A program made the position numbers and the translations under genes. Positions 25,375 to 35,827 of a stretch of DNA of 64,000 nt are shown here, piece by piece. The DNA comes from an uncultured Pseudokineococcus sp. (GTDB taxonomy: Bacteria; Actinomycetota; Actinomycetes; Actinomycetales; Quadrisphaeraceae). The stretch is from assembly GCF_947495735.1 (NCBI RefSeq), contig NZ_CANMAA010000010.1:1-64000 (forward strand). The letters are read 5' to 3'. The notes under the pieces were generated by a model that saw only the letters and a list, made by a program, of their open reading frames with translations, had not been told where the DNA came from and did not search any database. Positions within the stretch are counted from its first letter, which is position 1; each line of letters starts with the position of its first letter.

Positions 25375-25488
25375 GTGGCCGACACGGCCTACGTGCTCCT
25401 GACGCTCGGCGGCTTCGCCGCCCTGCTCCTGCTCGTCCGCGCCCTCGAGCTCATGGGCTCTCGAGCTCAGGGGCGGGACCGCTCGTGA
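25375..25488 (+). CDS. Small membrane protein preceding kdpF
   Basis: This 37-residue protein is essentially one transmembrane helix (AYVLLTLGGFAALLLLVRALELM) with a basic tail. The GTG start has GGAGG about 7 bases upstream, and the stop overlaps the start of kdpF in a GTGA junction, exactly as kdpF overlaps kdpA. This coupling argues it is real and part of the Kdp complex or its assembly. It differs from KdpF, which is encoded next. I know of no named function. Confidence 0.75.
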   Translation: MADTAYVLLTLGGFAALLLLVRALELMGSRAQGRDRS

Positions 25489-25574
25489 GCGCCGCCTCGG
25501 CGATGGCCCTCGCGGTGGTGGCTGCGCTCGCCGTCTACCTGCTCGCGGCCCTGCTGCGGGCCGACCGCTCGTGA
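25485..25574 (+). CDS. kdpF: Potassium-transporting ATPase subunit KdpF
   Basis: This 29-residue single-helix peptide ends [14 protein letters not shown], close to the KdpF consensus (YLLxALLxPExF). KdpF stabilises the KdpABC complex in the membrane. It overlaps its neighbours on both sides by 4 bases. Confidence 0.85.
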   Translation: MSAASAMALAVVAALAVYLLAALLRADRS

Positions 25575-27235
25575 GCGACGGCGTCGCCGGCGCGCTGCAG
25601 GTCGCCCTCCTCGTCGCCGCGCTGCTCGCCGCGCAGGGCCCCCTCGGCGCCTGGATCGCGCGCAGCGTCTCCAGCACCCGCCACCTGGGCGCGGAGCGGG
25701 TGGTCTACCGCCTCGCCGGGGTCGACCCGGACGCCGACATGCGCTGGGCCGTCTACGCGCGCTCGGTGCTCGTCTTCTCCGCCGTCTCGGTGCTGGCCCT
25801 CTTCGCGCTGCAGCGCCTGCAGGCCGCGCTGCCGCTGTCCGTGGGTCTCCCGGGCGTCGAGCCCGCCACGGCCTGGAACACCGCCGTCTCCTTCGTGACG
25901 AACACGAACTGGCAGTCCTACAGCGGCGAGAGCGCCATGGGCCACCTCGTGCAGGCGGCCGGGCTGGCGGTGCAGAACTTCCTGTCCGCCGCCGTCGGCG
26001 TCTGCGTCGCGATCGCGCTGGTGCGCGGCTTCACCCGCTCGCGCACCGACCGCCTCGGCAGCTTCTGGGCCGACCTCGTGCGCGTGGTCGTGCGCGTCCT
26101 GCTGCCGCTCTCCCTCGTCGCCGCCGTGGTCATGCTGCTCGGGGGCGTCGTGCAGAACCTCTCCGCCCCCACGACCGTGACCACGCTGACCGGCGGGACG
26201 CAGACGCTCGTCGGCGGCCCCGTCGCCTCGCAGGAGGCCATCAAGGAGCTGGGCACCAACGGCGGCGGCTTCTACAACGCCAACTCCGCGCACCCCTTCG
26301 AGGGGCCGAGCGCCTGGGTGAGCCTCCTGCAGGTCTTCCTGCTGCTCGTCGTCCCCTTCTCGATGCCGGCCGCGCTGGGCCGCCTCGTCGGGGACCGCCG
26401 CCAGGGCCGCCTGCTCCTCGCCGTCATGGGCGGCCTGTGGCTGCTCGCCGTCACGGCCGTCACGTGGGCCGAGACGACCGGCGCCGGGCTCGTGCCGCAG
26501 GCCGCAGGGGCCTCGGTCGAGGGCAAGGAGACCCGCTTCGGCGAGGCGCTGTCGGCCCTGTTCGCCGCCTCGACGACGGCGACGTCGACGGGCGCCGTCA
26601 ACAGCTTCCACGACTCCTACACCGCCGCCGGCGGGGGCGTGCTGATGCTGAGCATGATGCTCGGCGAGGTCACGCCCGGCGGCGTCGGCTCCGGCCTGTA
26701 CGGGATGCTCGTGCTCACCGTGCTCGCGGTCTTCCTCGCCGGCCTGATGGTCGGGCGGACGCCCGAGCTGCTGGGCAAGAAGATCGGCCCGCAGCAGATG
26801 GTGCTCGTCGCCCTCAACGTCCTGGCGATGCCCGCCCTGCTGCTCGTCGGGGCGGCGGTCACCGCCGGGGTGCCCGCGCTCGTCGACGCCTCGGTGCAGG
26901 ACGCCGGGCCCCACGGGCTCAGCGAGGTCCTCTACGCCTACGCCTCGGCCGCCAACAACAACGGCTCGGCGTTCGCCGGCTTCGGCGCGGCCACGACGTA
27001 CCAGAACACCGCCCTGGGCGTCGTGATGCTGCTGGGCCGCTTCGTGCCCCTCGTGCTCGTCCTGGCCCTCGCCGGCTCCCTGGCGCGCCAGAGCGCCGTG
27101 CCCGCGGGCGCCGGCACCCTGTCCACCCGGTCCCCCGTCTTCGGCGCGCTGCTCGCGGTCGTCGTCGTGGTCGTGGCCGGTCTCACCTTCGTGCCGGCCC
27201 TCGCGCTGGCACCCCTCGCGGAGGCCCTCTCGTGA
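25571..27235 (+). CDS. kdpA: Potassium-transporting ATPase subunit A
   Basis: The protein has 554 residues. KdpA is the channel-like subunit that binds and conducts potassium, with ten helices. The four selectivity-filter loops are visible: [44 protein letters not shown], and [10 protein letters not shown]. The length matches the family (about 550). It overlaps kdpF and kdpB by 4 bases each, a tightly coupled operon. Confidence 0.97.
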   Translation: MSDGVAGALQVALLVAALLAAQGPLGAWIARSVSSTRHLGAERVVYRLAGVDPDADMRWAVYARSVLVFSAVSVLALFALQRLQAALPLSVGLPGVEPATAWNTAVSFVTNTNWQSYSGESAMGHLVQAAGLAVQNFLSAAVGVCVAIALVRGFTRSRTDRLGSFWADLVRVVVRVLLPLSLVAAVVMLLGGVVQNLSAPTTVTTLTGGTQTLVGGPVASQEAIKELGTNGGGFYNANSAHPFEGPSAWVSLLQVFLLLVVPFSMPAALGRLVGDRRQGRLLLAVMGGLWLLAVTAVTWAETTGAGLVPQAAGASVEGKETRFGEALSALFAASTTATSTGAVNSFHDSYTAAGGGVLMLSMMLGEVTPGGVGSGLYGMLVLTVLAVFLAGLMVGRTPELLGKKIGPQQMVLVALNVLAMPALLLVGAAVTAGVPALVDASVQDAGPHGLSEVLYAYASAANNNGSAFAGFGAATTYQNTALGVVMLLGRFVPLVLVLALAGSLARQSAVPAGAGTLSTRSPVFGALLAVVVVVVAGLTFVPALALAPLAEALS

Positions 27236-29370
27236 GCACGCCCGCCCCGGTCCTCGAGCGCCCGGCCCCGGCCGGAGACGGCGGGGGGAGCCCGTCCGAC
27301 GGCCGCGTCGCCGCCGGCGCCTTCAGCCCGCGCCAGCTCGTCGCCGCCCTGCCCGCGGCCCTGCGCCGCCTCGACCCGCGGCACCAGGTCCGCACCCCCG
27401 TGATGATGGTCGTCTGGGTCGGCTCCGTGGCCACCACCGTGCTCGCCGCGGCCGACCCGTCCGTCTTCTCCGTGCTCGTCGCCGGGTGGCTGTGGGCGAC
27501 CGTGGTCTTCGCCGGCCTCGCCGAGGCCGTCGCCGAGGGGCGCGGGCGGGCCCAGGCCGAGAGCCTGCGCCGCACCCGCGCGACGACGACCGCCCGCCGC
27601 CTGCGCCCCGGCGGTCCGGAGGGCGCCGAGGAGGAGGTGGCCGCGGCCGAGCTGCGCGCCGGCGACCTCGTCGTCGTGGAGGCCGGCCAGGTGGTGCCCG
27701 GCGACGGCGACGTCGTCGAGGGCGTCGCCTCCGTCGACGAGTCCGCCATCACGGGCGAGTCGGCGCCGGTCATCCGCGAGTCCGGCGGCGACCGCTCGTC
27801 GGTGACGGGCGGCACGACCGTGCTGTCGGACCGCCTCGTCGTGCGCATCACCGCCGAGCCGGGGGCGTCCTTCCTCGACCGGATGATCTCCCTGGTCGAG
27901 GGCTCCTCGCGGGCCAAGACGCCGAACGAGCGGGCCCTGGACCTGCTGCTCGCCGCCCTCACGCTCGTCTTCCTCCTGGCCGTGACGACGCTGCAGCCCT
28001 TCGCGGCCTACTCCGGCCAGCCCCAGCAGCTGCTCGTCCTCGTGGCGCTGCTCGTGTGCCTCATCCCGACGACGATCGGCGCGCTGCTCTCGGCCATCGG
28101 CATCGCCGGGATGGACCGGCTCGTGCAGCGCAACGTGCTGGCGATGTCCGGCCGCGCCGTCGAGGCCGCCGGCGACGTCGACGTCCTGCTGCTGGACAAG
28201 ACGGGCACCATCACCTACGGCGCCCGCCGCGCGACCGCGCTGCTGCCGGCCCCCGGCGTCGGCGCGGACGAGCTGGCCGCCGCGGCGCGCCTGTCCAGCC
28301 TGGCCGACGAGACGCCCGAGGGCCGCTCCGTCGTCACGCTCGTCGACGGCGCCCCCGAGAACGGGGCCGGTGCGCCGGAGCCGGACGGGCGCGACCTCGT
28401 CGACATCCCGTTCACCGCGCAGACCCGGATGAGCGGGGTCGACGTCGGGCCCGGCCCGGGAGGCGGCACCGCACGGCGCCTGCGCAAGGGCGCGGCGTCG
28501 GCCGTGCTGGCGTGGGTGCGCTCCGAGGGCGGCGAGGCCGACCCCGCGGTCGGGGCGACCGTGGACGAGGTCGCCCGCAGCGGCGGCACGCCGCTCGTCG
28601 TGGCCGAGCAGGTCGACGGCGCCCCCGCGCGGGTCCTCGGCGTCGTGCAGCTGCAGGACGTCGTCAAGGAGGGCATGGCCGAGCGCTTCGCCGAGCTGCG
28701 CCGCATGGGCATCCGCACGGTCATGGTGACCGGCGACAACGCCGTGACGGCCGCCGCGATCGCCCGCGAGGCGGGCGTGGACGACGTCGTCGCGGAGGCG
28801 ACGCCGGAGGACAAGCTCGCCCGCATCGCGGCCGAGCAGCGCGCGGGCCGGCTGGTGGCCATGACCGGCGACGGGACCAACGACGCCCCGGCGCTGGCGC
28901 AGGCCGACGTCGGGATGGCGATGGGCTCGGGCACCTCGGCCGCCAAGGAGGCCGGGAACATGGTCGACCTAGACTCCGACCCCACGAAGCTCATCGAGGT
29001 CGTGGCCATCGGCAAGCAGCTGCTCATCACCCGCGGCGCGCTGACGACCTTCAGCCTGGCCAACGACGTCGCCAAGTACTTCGCCATCCTCCCGGCGATG
29101 TTCTCCGGGCTGTTCCCGGGCCTGGACGCGCTGGACGTGATGCGGCTGGCGAGTCCCGAGTCGGCGATCCTCTCCGCCGTCGTGTTCAACGCGCTCGTCA
29201 TCGTGGCGCTCATCCCGCTCGCCCTGCGGGGCGTGCGCTACCGGCCCTCCGACGCGTCCTCGCTCCTGCGCCGCAACCTGCTCGTCTTCGGGCTGGGCGG
29301 CGTCGTGGCGCCGTTCGTCGGCATCAAGGCCCTCGACCTGCTCCTCTCCCTCCTCCCCGGGATCGGCTGA
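27232..29370 (+). CDS. kdpB: Potassium-transporting ATPase subunit B
   Basis: This 712-residue P-type ATPase catalytic subunit has the phosphorylation site DKTGTIT, the actuator motif [10 protein letters not shown], the nucleotide-domain KGA motif in LRKGAAS, and the hinge motifs MVTGDN and [17 protein letters not shown]. The N-terminus is about 30 residues longer than in E. coli and Pro/Gly-rich. The GTG start overlaps the kdpA stop. Confidence 0.97.
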   Translation: MSTPAPVLERPAPAGDGGGSPSDGRVAAGAFSPRQLVAALPAALRRLDPRHQVRTPVMMVVWVGSVATTVLAAADPSVFSVLVAGWLWATVVFAGLAEAVAEGRGRAQAESLRRTRATTTARRLRPGGPEGAEEEVAAAELRAGDLVVVEAGQVVPGDGDVVEGVASVDESAITGESAPVIRESGGDRSSVTGGTTVLSDRLVVRITAEPGASFLDRMISLVEGSSRAKTPNERALDLLLAALTLVFLLAVTTLQPFAAYSGQPQQLLVLVALLVCLIPTTIGALLSAIGIAGMDRLVQRNVLAMSGRAVEAAGDVDVLLLDKTGTITYGARRATALLPAPGVGADELAAAARLSSLADETPEGRSVVTLVDGAPENGAGAPEPDGRDLVDIPFTAQTRMSGVDVGPGPGGGTARRLRKGAASAVLAWVRSEGGEADPAVGATVDEVARSGGTPLVVAEQVDGAPARVLGVVQLQDVVKEGMAERFAELRRMGIRTVMVTGDNAVTAAAIAREAGVDDVVAEATPEDKLARIAAEQRAGRLVAMTGDGTNDAPALAQADVGMAMGSGTSAAKEAGNMVDLDSDPTKLIEVVAIGKQLLITRGALTTFSLANDVAKYFAILPAMFSGLFPGLDALDVMRLASPESAILSAVVFNALVIVALIPLALRGVRYRPSDASSLLRRNLLVFGLGGVVAPFVGIKALDLLLSLLPGIG

Positions 29371-29372
29371 CC

Positions 29373-29990
29373 ATGCCCGCACGCGCCACCGCGCCCCTGC
29401 GCCTCGCCGGCGCCTGCCTGCGCCTGCTCCTCGTCATGACCCTGCTGCTCGGCGTCGCCTACCCGGGCGCCGTCCTGCTCGTCGGCCGCCTGGTGCCCGA
29501 GCGCGCCGACGGCTCGCCCGTCCGCGTCGACGGGCGGGTCGTCGGCTCGGCCCTGCTCGGCCAGTCCGTGCCCGAGGGCCCCGAGGGCGACGCGTGGTTC
29601 CACCCGCGCCCGTCGGCGGCCGGCGACGGCTACGACCCCCTGTCCTCCGGCGCCTCCAACCTCGGCCCGAGCAGCCCGGAGCTGCTCGCGCTCGTGGAGG
29701 AGCGGCGCGCGCGGGTCGCCGAGCGCGAGGGCGTCGACCCGGCCCTCGTGCCCGCCGACGCCCTGACCGCCTCGGGCTCGGGCCTGGACCCGCACGTCTC
29801 CCCCGCCTACGCCGCCCTGCAGGTGCCGCGCGTCGCCCGCGAGCGCGGCCTGCCCGAGGACGAGGTGCGCGCGATGGTGGACGACGCCACGACGGGGCGC
29901 TGGCTGGGCGTCGTCGGCCAGCCGGCCGTCGAGGTCCTCGCCCTCAACGTCGCCGTGGAGGAGGCCGCCGACCCGGCGGTCGTGCGGTGA
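29373..29990 (+). CDS. kdpC: Potassium-transporting ATPase subunit C
   Basis: This 205-residue protein has one N-terminal membrane helix (about 12-35) followed by an external domain. Family motifs include GSALLGQ, WFHPRPSAAG, YDPLSSGASNLGPSS, and GSGLDPHVSPAYA. KdpC assembles with KdpB and raises its affinity for ATP. It begins 2 bases after the kdpB stop. A 15-base copy of its last codons (gcggtcgtgcggtga) recurs at 30006-30020. Confidence 0.96.
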   Translation: MPARATAPLRLAGACLRLLLVMTLLLGVAYPGAVLLVGRLVPERADGSPVRVDGRVVGSALLGQSVPEGPEGDAWFHPRPSAAGDGYDPLSSGASNLGPSSPELLALVEERRARVAEREGVDPALVPADALTASGSGLDPHVSPAYAALQVPRVARERGLPEDEVRAMVDDATTGRWLGVVGQPAVEVLALNVAVEEAADPAVVR

Positions 29991-30099
29991 GGAACCGGCC
30001 AGTGGGCGGTCGTGCGGTGAGCGGCCGGGCCGCGGCACGGCCCGCGGTCGCGGCGGGGCACGATGCCCCCGTGGAGACCGCCGGGCCGCGGAGACGGCC

Positions 30100-32673
30100 G
30101 TGAGGGGCGCGCTGCGCGTGCACCTCGGCGCCGCACCGGGTGTCGGCAAGACCTACCGGATGCTCGACGAGGGCCGCCGGCGGCGCGACCGCGGGGACGA
30201 CGTCGTCGTGGCGCTCGTCGAGACGCACGGCCGCGCCCGGACGGCCGCGATGGTCGGGGACCTCGAGGTGGTGCCGCGCCGGGAGGTCGAGCACCGCGGC
30301 GCCCGGCTGGAGGAGATGGACCTCGACGCCGTCCTCGCCCGCTCGCCGCGGGTCGCCCTCGTCGACGAGCTGGCCCACACCAACGCGCCGGGCTCGCGCC
30401 ACGCCAAGCGGTGGCAGGACGTCGAGACCCTGCTCGACGCCGGGGTCGACGTCGTGACGACGGTGAACATCCAGCACCTGGAGTCCCTCGCCGACGTCGT
30501 GGCGACGATCACCGGTGTGCGCCAGCAGGAGACGGTGCCCGACTCGGTCGTGCGCGCGGCCGACCAGGTCGAGCTCGTCGACATGAGCCCGCAGGCCCTG
30601 CGCCGCCGGATGGCGCACGGGGACGTCTACGCCGCCGAGCGGGTCGACGCGGCGCTCAGCCAGTACTTCCGCGTCGGCAACCTCACGGCCCTGCGCGAGC
30701 TCGCGCTGCTGTGGGTCGCCGACCGGGTCGACGCCGCGCTCGTGCGCTACCGCGCCGACCAGGGCATCGCGGCGCCGTGGGCCGCGCGCGAGCGCGTCGT
30801 CGTCGCCCTCACCGGCGGCCCGGAGGGCGAGGCCCTCGTGCGGCGCGGCGCGCGCATCGCCGGCCGCGGCACGGGCGGGGAGCTCGTCGCCCTGCACGTC
30901 TCGGCGCAGGACGGGCTCACGGGGGCCGCGCCGGACTCCCTGGCCGTGCAGCGGCAGCTCGTGGAGTCCCTCGGCGGCACGTGGCACGCCGTCGTCGGCG
31001 ACGACGTCGCGGCCGCCGTCCTCGACTTCGCCCGCGGGGTCAACGCCACGCAGGTGGTCATCGGCGCGAGCCGGCGCGGGCGCGTGGCGGCGGCCCTCTC
31101 CCCCGGCGTCGGGGCCGCCGTCGTCCGCGACAGCGGCGACATCGACGTCCAGATCGTCACGCACGCCCAGGCCGGCCGGGCGCGCACGGCCCACGGCCGC
31201 CGCGCCCTGCTCGCCCCGCGGCGCCGGGCCTGGGGGTGGGCGCTCGCGGCCCTCGGCCCGCTCGTCCTCGCCGGCGGGCTGCACCTGGCGCGCGGCAGCC
31301 TCGACCTGGCCATCGACCTGCTGCTCTTCCTGGCCCTGACCGTCGGCGTCGCCATCGTCGGCGGGCTCGGGCCCGCCGTCCTCGCCGCCCTGCTGGGCGG
31401 GGTGCTGGCCAACGTGCTGTTCACCCCGCCGCTGTACACCCTCACCATCGCCCGGCCCCAGAACGCCCTGGCCATCGCCGTGCTCGTGGCCGTGGCGATC
31501 GCCGTGTCCGCCGTCGTGGACGTCGCGGCGCGCCGCACCACCCAGGCGGTGCGGGCGCGCGCGGAGGCCGACGTCCTGTCCGCGCTGGCGGGCTCGGTGC
31601 TGCGCGGGCAGGACGCGCTGCCCGCGCTGCTGGAGCGGGTCCGCGAGCTCTTCGGGCAGCGCGCGGCGGCGGTCCTGGCGCGCGGTCCCGAGGGCGCCCC
31701 CTGCTCCCTGGTGGCCTGCGCCGGCACCGACCCGCCGTGCACGCCCGCGGCGGCCACGACGACCGTGCCCGTCGACGACGACCTCGTGCTGGCCCTCTCG
31801 GGGCCCGTCCTGCGCTCGGAGGACCTGCGCGTCGTGACCGCCGTCGCCGTCCAGGTCGGCACGGTGGTGGAGCGCGACCGGCTGCGCGCCAGCGCCCGCC
31901 AGACCCGCCGCGAGCGCGAGCTGACGCGCGTGCGCACCGCGCTGCTCGCCGCGGTCTCCCACGACCTGCGCACCCCGCTGGCGGGCGTCAAGGCCGGCGT
32001 GAGCGCCCTGCGCCTGGAGGACGTCGAGCTCGGCCCCGAGGACGAGGCCGCGCTGCTCGCCGACGTCGAGACCTCCGCCGACCGCCTCCAGCAGCTCGTG
32101 GACGACCTGCTGGACATGAGCCGCCTCGACGCCGGCGCCCTCGCCCTGCGGCGCCGCCCGACGGCGCTGGACGAGCTCGTGCCCCGCGCCGCGGCCGGGC
32201 TGCCGGAGGGGCGCGTCCACCTCGACGTCCCCGAGGACCTGCCCCTGCTCGACGTCGACGCCGGCCTGCTCGGGCGGGCGCTCGGCAACGTCCTGGAGAA
32301 CGCCGTGCGGCACGCGCCGCCGACGACGCCGGTCGTCGTGAGCGCCGGCCGCGCCGGCGGCGACCTCGTCGTGCGCGTCGTCGACCGCGGCCCCGGGGTC
32401 CCCGAGGAGGAGCTCGACGCGGTCTTCACCGCCTTCCGGCGCCTCGACGACAGCCGCAGCCACGGCGGCAGCGGCCTGGGGCTCGCGGTGGCCCGCGGCT
32501 TCGTGGAGGCCCACGACGGCGTGCTCGAGGCCGAGGGCACGCCCGGCGGCGGCCTCACCGTCTCGATGCGCCTGCCCCTGCCGGCCGACGACGGCACCCC
32601 GGCGGGCACCACACCCGCCACGACCCCGGCCACCACCCCGGCCACCACCGCGGGCGCCGGGGGCGCGGCGTGA
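30100..32673 (+). CDS. kdpD: Sensor histidine kinase KdpD
   Basis: The protein has 857 residues. The KdpD N-domain has Walker A GAAPGVGKT (residues 9-17) and LVDELAHTNAPGSRH. A universal-stress-protein domain (about 225-360) follows, then four membrane helices (DUF4118, about 375-480), a GAF-like region, and the kinase with SHDLRTPL (His near 621), N-box NVLENAVRHAP and GSGLGLAVARG. It senses low potassium or turgor and phosphorylates KdpE. The C-terminus has a Thr-Pro-Ala repeat tail encoded by a short tandem repeat near 32600-32650. It starts 109 bases after kdpC. Confidence 0.96.
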   Translation: MRGALRVHLGAAPGVGKTYRMLDEGRRRRDRGDDVVVALVETHGRARTAAMVGDLEVVPRREVEHRGARLEEMDLDAVLARSPRVALVDELAHTNAPGSRHAKRWQDVETLLDAGVDVVTTVNIQHLESLADVVATITGVRQQETVPDSVVRAADQVELVDMSPQALRRRMAHGDVYAAERVDAALSQYFRVGNLTALRELALLWVADRVDAALVRYRADQGIAAPWAARERVVVALTGGPEGEALVRRGARIAGRGTGGELVALHVSAQDGLTGAAPDSLAVQRQLVESLGGTWHAVVGDDVAAAVLDFARGVNATQVVIGASRRGRVAAALSPGVGAAVVRDSGDIDVQIVTHAQAGRARTAHGRRALLAPRRRAWGWALAALGPLVLAGGLHLARGSLDLAIDLLLFLALTVGVAIVGGLGPAVLAALLGGVLANVLFTPPLYTLTIARPQNALAIAVLVAVAIAVSAVVDVAARRTTQAVRARAEADVLSALAGSVLRGQDALPALLERVRELFGQRAAAVLARGPEGAPCSLVACAGTDPPCTPAAATTTVPVDDDLVLALSGPVLRSEDLRVVTAVAVQVGTVVERDRLRASARQTRRERELTRVRTALLAAVSHDLRTPLAGVKAGVSALRLEDVELGPEDEAALLADVETSADRLQQLVDDLLDMSRLDAGALALRRRPTALDELVPRAAAGLPEGRVHLDVPEDLPLLDVDAGLLGRALGNVLENAVRHAPPTTPVVVSAGRAGGDLVVRVVDRGPGVPEEELDAVFTAFRRLDDSRSHGGSGLGLAVARGFVEAHDGVLEAEGTPGGGLTVSMRLPLPADDGTPAGTTPATTPATTPATTAGAGGAA

Positions 32674-33344
32674 CGCGCGCCGTCGTCGTCGAGGACGACC
32701 GCGCGCTCGCGCGGGCGCTCGCCATCACCCTGCGCGCCTCGGGCTACGAGGTGACGACGGCCGCGACCGGCGCCGAGGGCCTCGCGGCGGTGGCCTCCGC
32801 GCACCCCGACGTCGTCGTGCTCGACCTCGGCCTGCCGGACATGGACGGGCTCGAGGTGCTCGCCGCGGTGCGCGGGTGGTCGGCCGTCCCCGTGCTCGTG
32901 CTGACCGCCCGCGCCACCGGCGACGACGCCGTCGAGGCCCTCGACGCCGGCGCCGACGACGTCGTGACGAAGCCGTTCGGCATGGACGTGCTGCTGGCGC
33001 GGCTGCGCGCCGCCGTCCGGCGCGGCCCCTCGGAGGTCGCCGAGCCGGTCGTGCGGACGGCCGCCTTCGACGTCGACCTCTCCCGCCGGCTGGTGCTCGT
33101 GGACGGCGAGCCCGTGCGGCTGACGCCGACCGAGTGGCACCTGCTCGAGATGCTCGCCCGCGCCCCGGGGCGCGTCGTGCCCCAGCAGGTGCTGCTCGCC
33201 GAGCTCCGCGGCCCCCACCTGCGGGGGGACGGGCACTACCTGCGCGTCTACGTCGCCCAGCTGCGCCGCAAGCTCGAGCCCGACCCCGCCCGACCCCGCC
33301 ACCTGCTGACGGAGCCGGGCGTCGGCTACCGGCTGGAGGTCTGA
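32670..33344 (+). CDS. kdpE: Response regulator KdpE
   Basis: This 224-residue OmpR/PhoB-type regulator has a receiver with an acidic pocket EDD, phosphoacceptor Asp in VVVLDLGLPDMDG, and Lys in TKPF. The winged-helix DNA-binding domain (about 130-224) includes LTPTEWHLLEMLAR and RVYVAQLRRKLEP. It activates kdp transcription, probably through the repeats at 25262-25283. It overlaps kdpD by 4 bases, and its 3' end overlaps the convergent GGDEF-EAL gene by 19 bp. Confidence 0.96.
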   Translation: MTRAVVVEDDRALARALAITLRASGYEVTTAATGAEGLAAVASAHPDVVVLDLGLPDMDGLEVLAAVRGWSAVPVLVLTARATGDDAVEALDAGADDVVTKPFGMDVLLARLRAAVRRGPSEVAEPVVRTAAFDVDLSRRLVLVDGEPVRLTPTEWHLLEMLARAPGRVVPQQVLLAELRGPHLRGDGHYLRVYVAQLRRKLEPDPARPRHLLTEPGVGYRLEV

Positions 33345-35764
33345 GCCGGACCGGTCGCCGCGCCGGTCGACGCTCCGGCCCGGGGGCGCGGCACCGCGGG
33401 CGCCGCGGCGCGCTCGTCCAGCCAGCGGGTGAACGCCTCGACCCCGAGGGGCCGGCTGTGCAGGTAGCCCTGCGTCTCGTCGCAGCCGAGCTCGTGCAGC
33501 GCCCGGAGCGTCGCCTCGTCCTCGACGCCCTCGGCCACCAGCCGCATGCCGAGGCGGTGCGCGAGGTCCACCGTCGTGCGGACGATGGCGGCCGTCCGCC
33601 CCTCCTCGAGCAGGCGCACGGTGAAGCTGCGGTCGAGCTTGAGCTCGGTGGCCGGGAGGTCGTCGAGGTAGGCCATGGAGGCGTAGCCCGTGCCGTAGTC
33701 GTCGATGCTCAGCCCGACGCCGCGGGCCGTGAGGCACCCGGCGGTCCGGACGGCCAGCTCCGGGTCCTCCATCAGCGTCGTCTCGGTGATCTCCAGGACG
33801 AGGTCCGCGGGGTCCAGGCCGCTCTCCGCGAGGACCGCGTCGACCAGGGGCAGCAGGTCGGGGTTGACGAGGCAGCTGGTCGAGACGTTGACCGACACGC
33901 GCAGGGAGTGGCCGCGCTCGCGCCAGCGGACGGCGTCCTCGACGGCCCTCCGCAGCACCAGGGTCGTCACCTCGGCCATGAGCCCGTGCTCCTCCACCAG
34001 GTCGAGGAAGGCTCCCGGTGCCAGCAGGCCGCGGCTCGGGTGCTGCCAGCGCACGAGCGCCTCCGCCCCGACCACCGCGCCCGTCTCCGCGGCCACCTGG
34101 GGCTGGTAGTGGACGAGGAGCCCGCCGGCGCCCGGGGCGCCGTCGAGCGTCGCGCGCAGCTCCCCCAGGAGCTGCCGGCGGTCCCGGCGCTCGGCGTCGA
34201 CCGCCTCGTCGTAGACGCCCGTCGCCCCCCTCCCGTCAGCCCCCCGCCCGTCCGAGCCGGTGCGCTTGGCGAGGAACATCGCGGCGTCGGCGCGGCGCAG
34301 GAGCTCCTCGGCGTCGACGTGGCGGCCGGCGGCGTCCGGCGTGGTGGCGACGCCGACGCTGACGACGGCCCGCAGCGGGCGCCCGTCCACGACGGCGGGC
34401 TCGGCCGTGGCGTCCACGACGGCGCGCGCCACCGCCGTCGCCTCCTCCAGCCCCGCGCCGGGCAGCAGGACGGCGAACTCGTCCCCGCCGAGGCGGGCGA
34501 GCAGCGCGGTCGGGGGCAGGTGCTCGCCCGCGCGGCGGGCGGTGCCGCGCAGCAGCGCGTCGCCGACCGCGTGGCCGTGGCTGTCGTTGACCTCCTTGAA
34601 GCGGTCCAGGTCGAGCAGCAGCAGGGCTGCGGAGCCGTCCCCGCCCGTGGCCGAGCCGAGCGCCCGGTGGAACGCGCGGCGGTTGGCGAGCCCGGTGAGG
34701 TCGTCGGTCAGGGCCTGGCGCCGGCTGTCCGCGAGGACCAGGACCTCGCGGATGACGAGGAGCAGCTTGAGGCCGACGAGCAGCAGCGAGACGAGGACGA
34801 GGTGCACGGCGGCGTCCGGGACCGGGTGGACCTCGTCCAGCGCGAGCAGCCCCACCCCGCCGACGAGCACGACGACGGGGGTCATGACGAGCCCGAAGGT
34901 CTCCACGCGGGCGGCCGTGCGCGGGCCCGCCGGCGCGGCGGCGGCGGTGGCGAGCAGGAGCAGCGCCGCGAGCCTGCCGACGTCGACGGCGGGGCCGACC
35001 ACGGCGCTGCTCAGCACGCCGGTCACGTGCAGCGCACCGGCGACGTCGCTCGCGCACAGCGTCGTGAACGCCGCGAGCACGAGCGGCAGGCGGCGGTCGG
35101 ACCGCCAGCCGGACAGGGCCCAGTTGGCCACGGCGAGGGACGCCATGATCAGGCCGAGCAGGGGACGCGCCGTCAGCGTGAGGGCTCCGGCGACGTCCAG
35201 GTCCAGGGCGTCGACGACGCGCGGCACCACGAACGCCGAGCTGGCCGCCGCCACGGCCGCGGTCACGACGACGCCGTCGAGCCACGCGCTGGGGAGCACC
35301 CGCTCCACGCGCTGGCGCAGCAGCACCATCTGGCCGGCGTACAGCAGCGGGTAGGCGACCAGCCCCACCGCGAAGGCCCCGGTGTGCGTCCGCAGGCCCT
35401 CGAGCCACACCTGCGGGCTGCGGGTCGGGTCGTAGTCCTCCGCGAGCCACATGAGGGCGAGCTGGCCACCGACGAGGATCCCGGCTCCGGCCGCCATCAG
35501 CAGCCACGGGAGCCGGCCCCTGCTCGTGCGCAGGCCGCCGACCACGACGAGGGCCACCCCGGCGACCGCCAGGACGGAGTAGACGAGCGCCGACGCCGTC
35601 CGCCCCCCGGGGAGCACGCCGAGGACGACGACCAGCACCAGGCCGAGCACGGCAGCGGCGACCGCGGCGCGGCGGCAGCGCGGGGAGCGGCGGCGCTCGG
35701 GCGCGGCGGGAGCGCCCCGCCGTCGCACCGGCGACAGCGGGCGCTCGGGAGGGCGAGGGCTCAC
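33326..35764 (-). CDS. Membrane-bound GGDEF-EAL cyclic-di-GMP protein
   Basis: The protein has 812 residues. A basic N-terminus is followed by about ten hydrophobic helices (residues 35-345) with no named sensor. A GGDEF domain (about 355-530) carries an intact RLGGDEF, and an EAL domain (about 550-780) carries intact EALVRW, EITETTLM, SIDDYGTGYAS and KLDRS. Both activities look possible. A Thr/Ala-rich tail ends the protein. GTG 35764 is chosen for its GAGGG site; an in-frame start at 35818 adds 18 residues. It shares domain order but not its membrane part with the protein at 16313-18613. Confidence 0.9.
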   Translation of the reverse strand: MSPRPPERPLSPVRRRGAPAAPERRRSPRCRRAAVAAAVLGLVLVVVLGVLPGGRTASALVYSVLAVAGVALVVVGGLRTSRGRLPWLLMAAGAGILVGGQLALMWLAEDYDPTRSPQVWLEGLRTHTGAFAVGLVAYPLLYAGQMVLLRQRVERVLPSAWLDGVVVTAAVAAASSAFVVPRVVDALDLDVAGALTLTARPLLGLIMASLAVANWALSGWRSDRRLPLVLAAFTTLCASDVAGALHVTGVLSSAVVGPAVDVGRLAALLLLATAAAAPAGPRTAARVETFGLVMTPVVVLVGGVGLLALDEVHPVPDAAVHLVLVSLLLVGLKLLLVIREVLVLADSRRQALTDDLTGLANRRAFHRALGSATGGDGSAALLLLDLDRFKEVNDSHGHAVGDALLRGTARRAGEHLPPTALLARLGGDEFAVLLPGAGLEEATAVARAVVDATAEPAVVDGRPLRAVVSVGVATTPDAAGRHVDAEELLRRADAAMFLAKRTGSDGRGADGRGATGVYDEAVDAERRDRRQLLGELRATLDGAPGAGGLLVHYQPQVAAETGAVVGAEALVRWQHPSRGLLAPGAFLDLVEEHGLMAEVTTLVLRRAVEDAVRWRERGHSLRVSVNVSTSCLVNPDLLPLVDAVLAESGLDPADLVLEITETTLMEDPELAVRTAGCLTARGVGLSIDDYGTGYASMAYLDDLPATELKLDRSFTVRLLEEGRTAAIVRTTVDLAHRLGMRLVAEGVEDEATLRALHELGCDETQGYLHSRPLGVEAFTRWLDERAAAPAVPRPRAGASTGAATGPAQTSSR

Positions 35765-35827
35765 GTCATGCCCTCGGCGCGCGCCCCCGGGTCCTTGAGC
35801 GCGCGACCACCGGTGCACCCGACCGGG

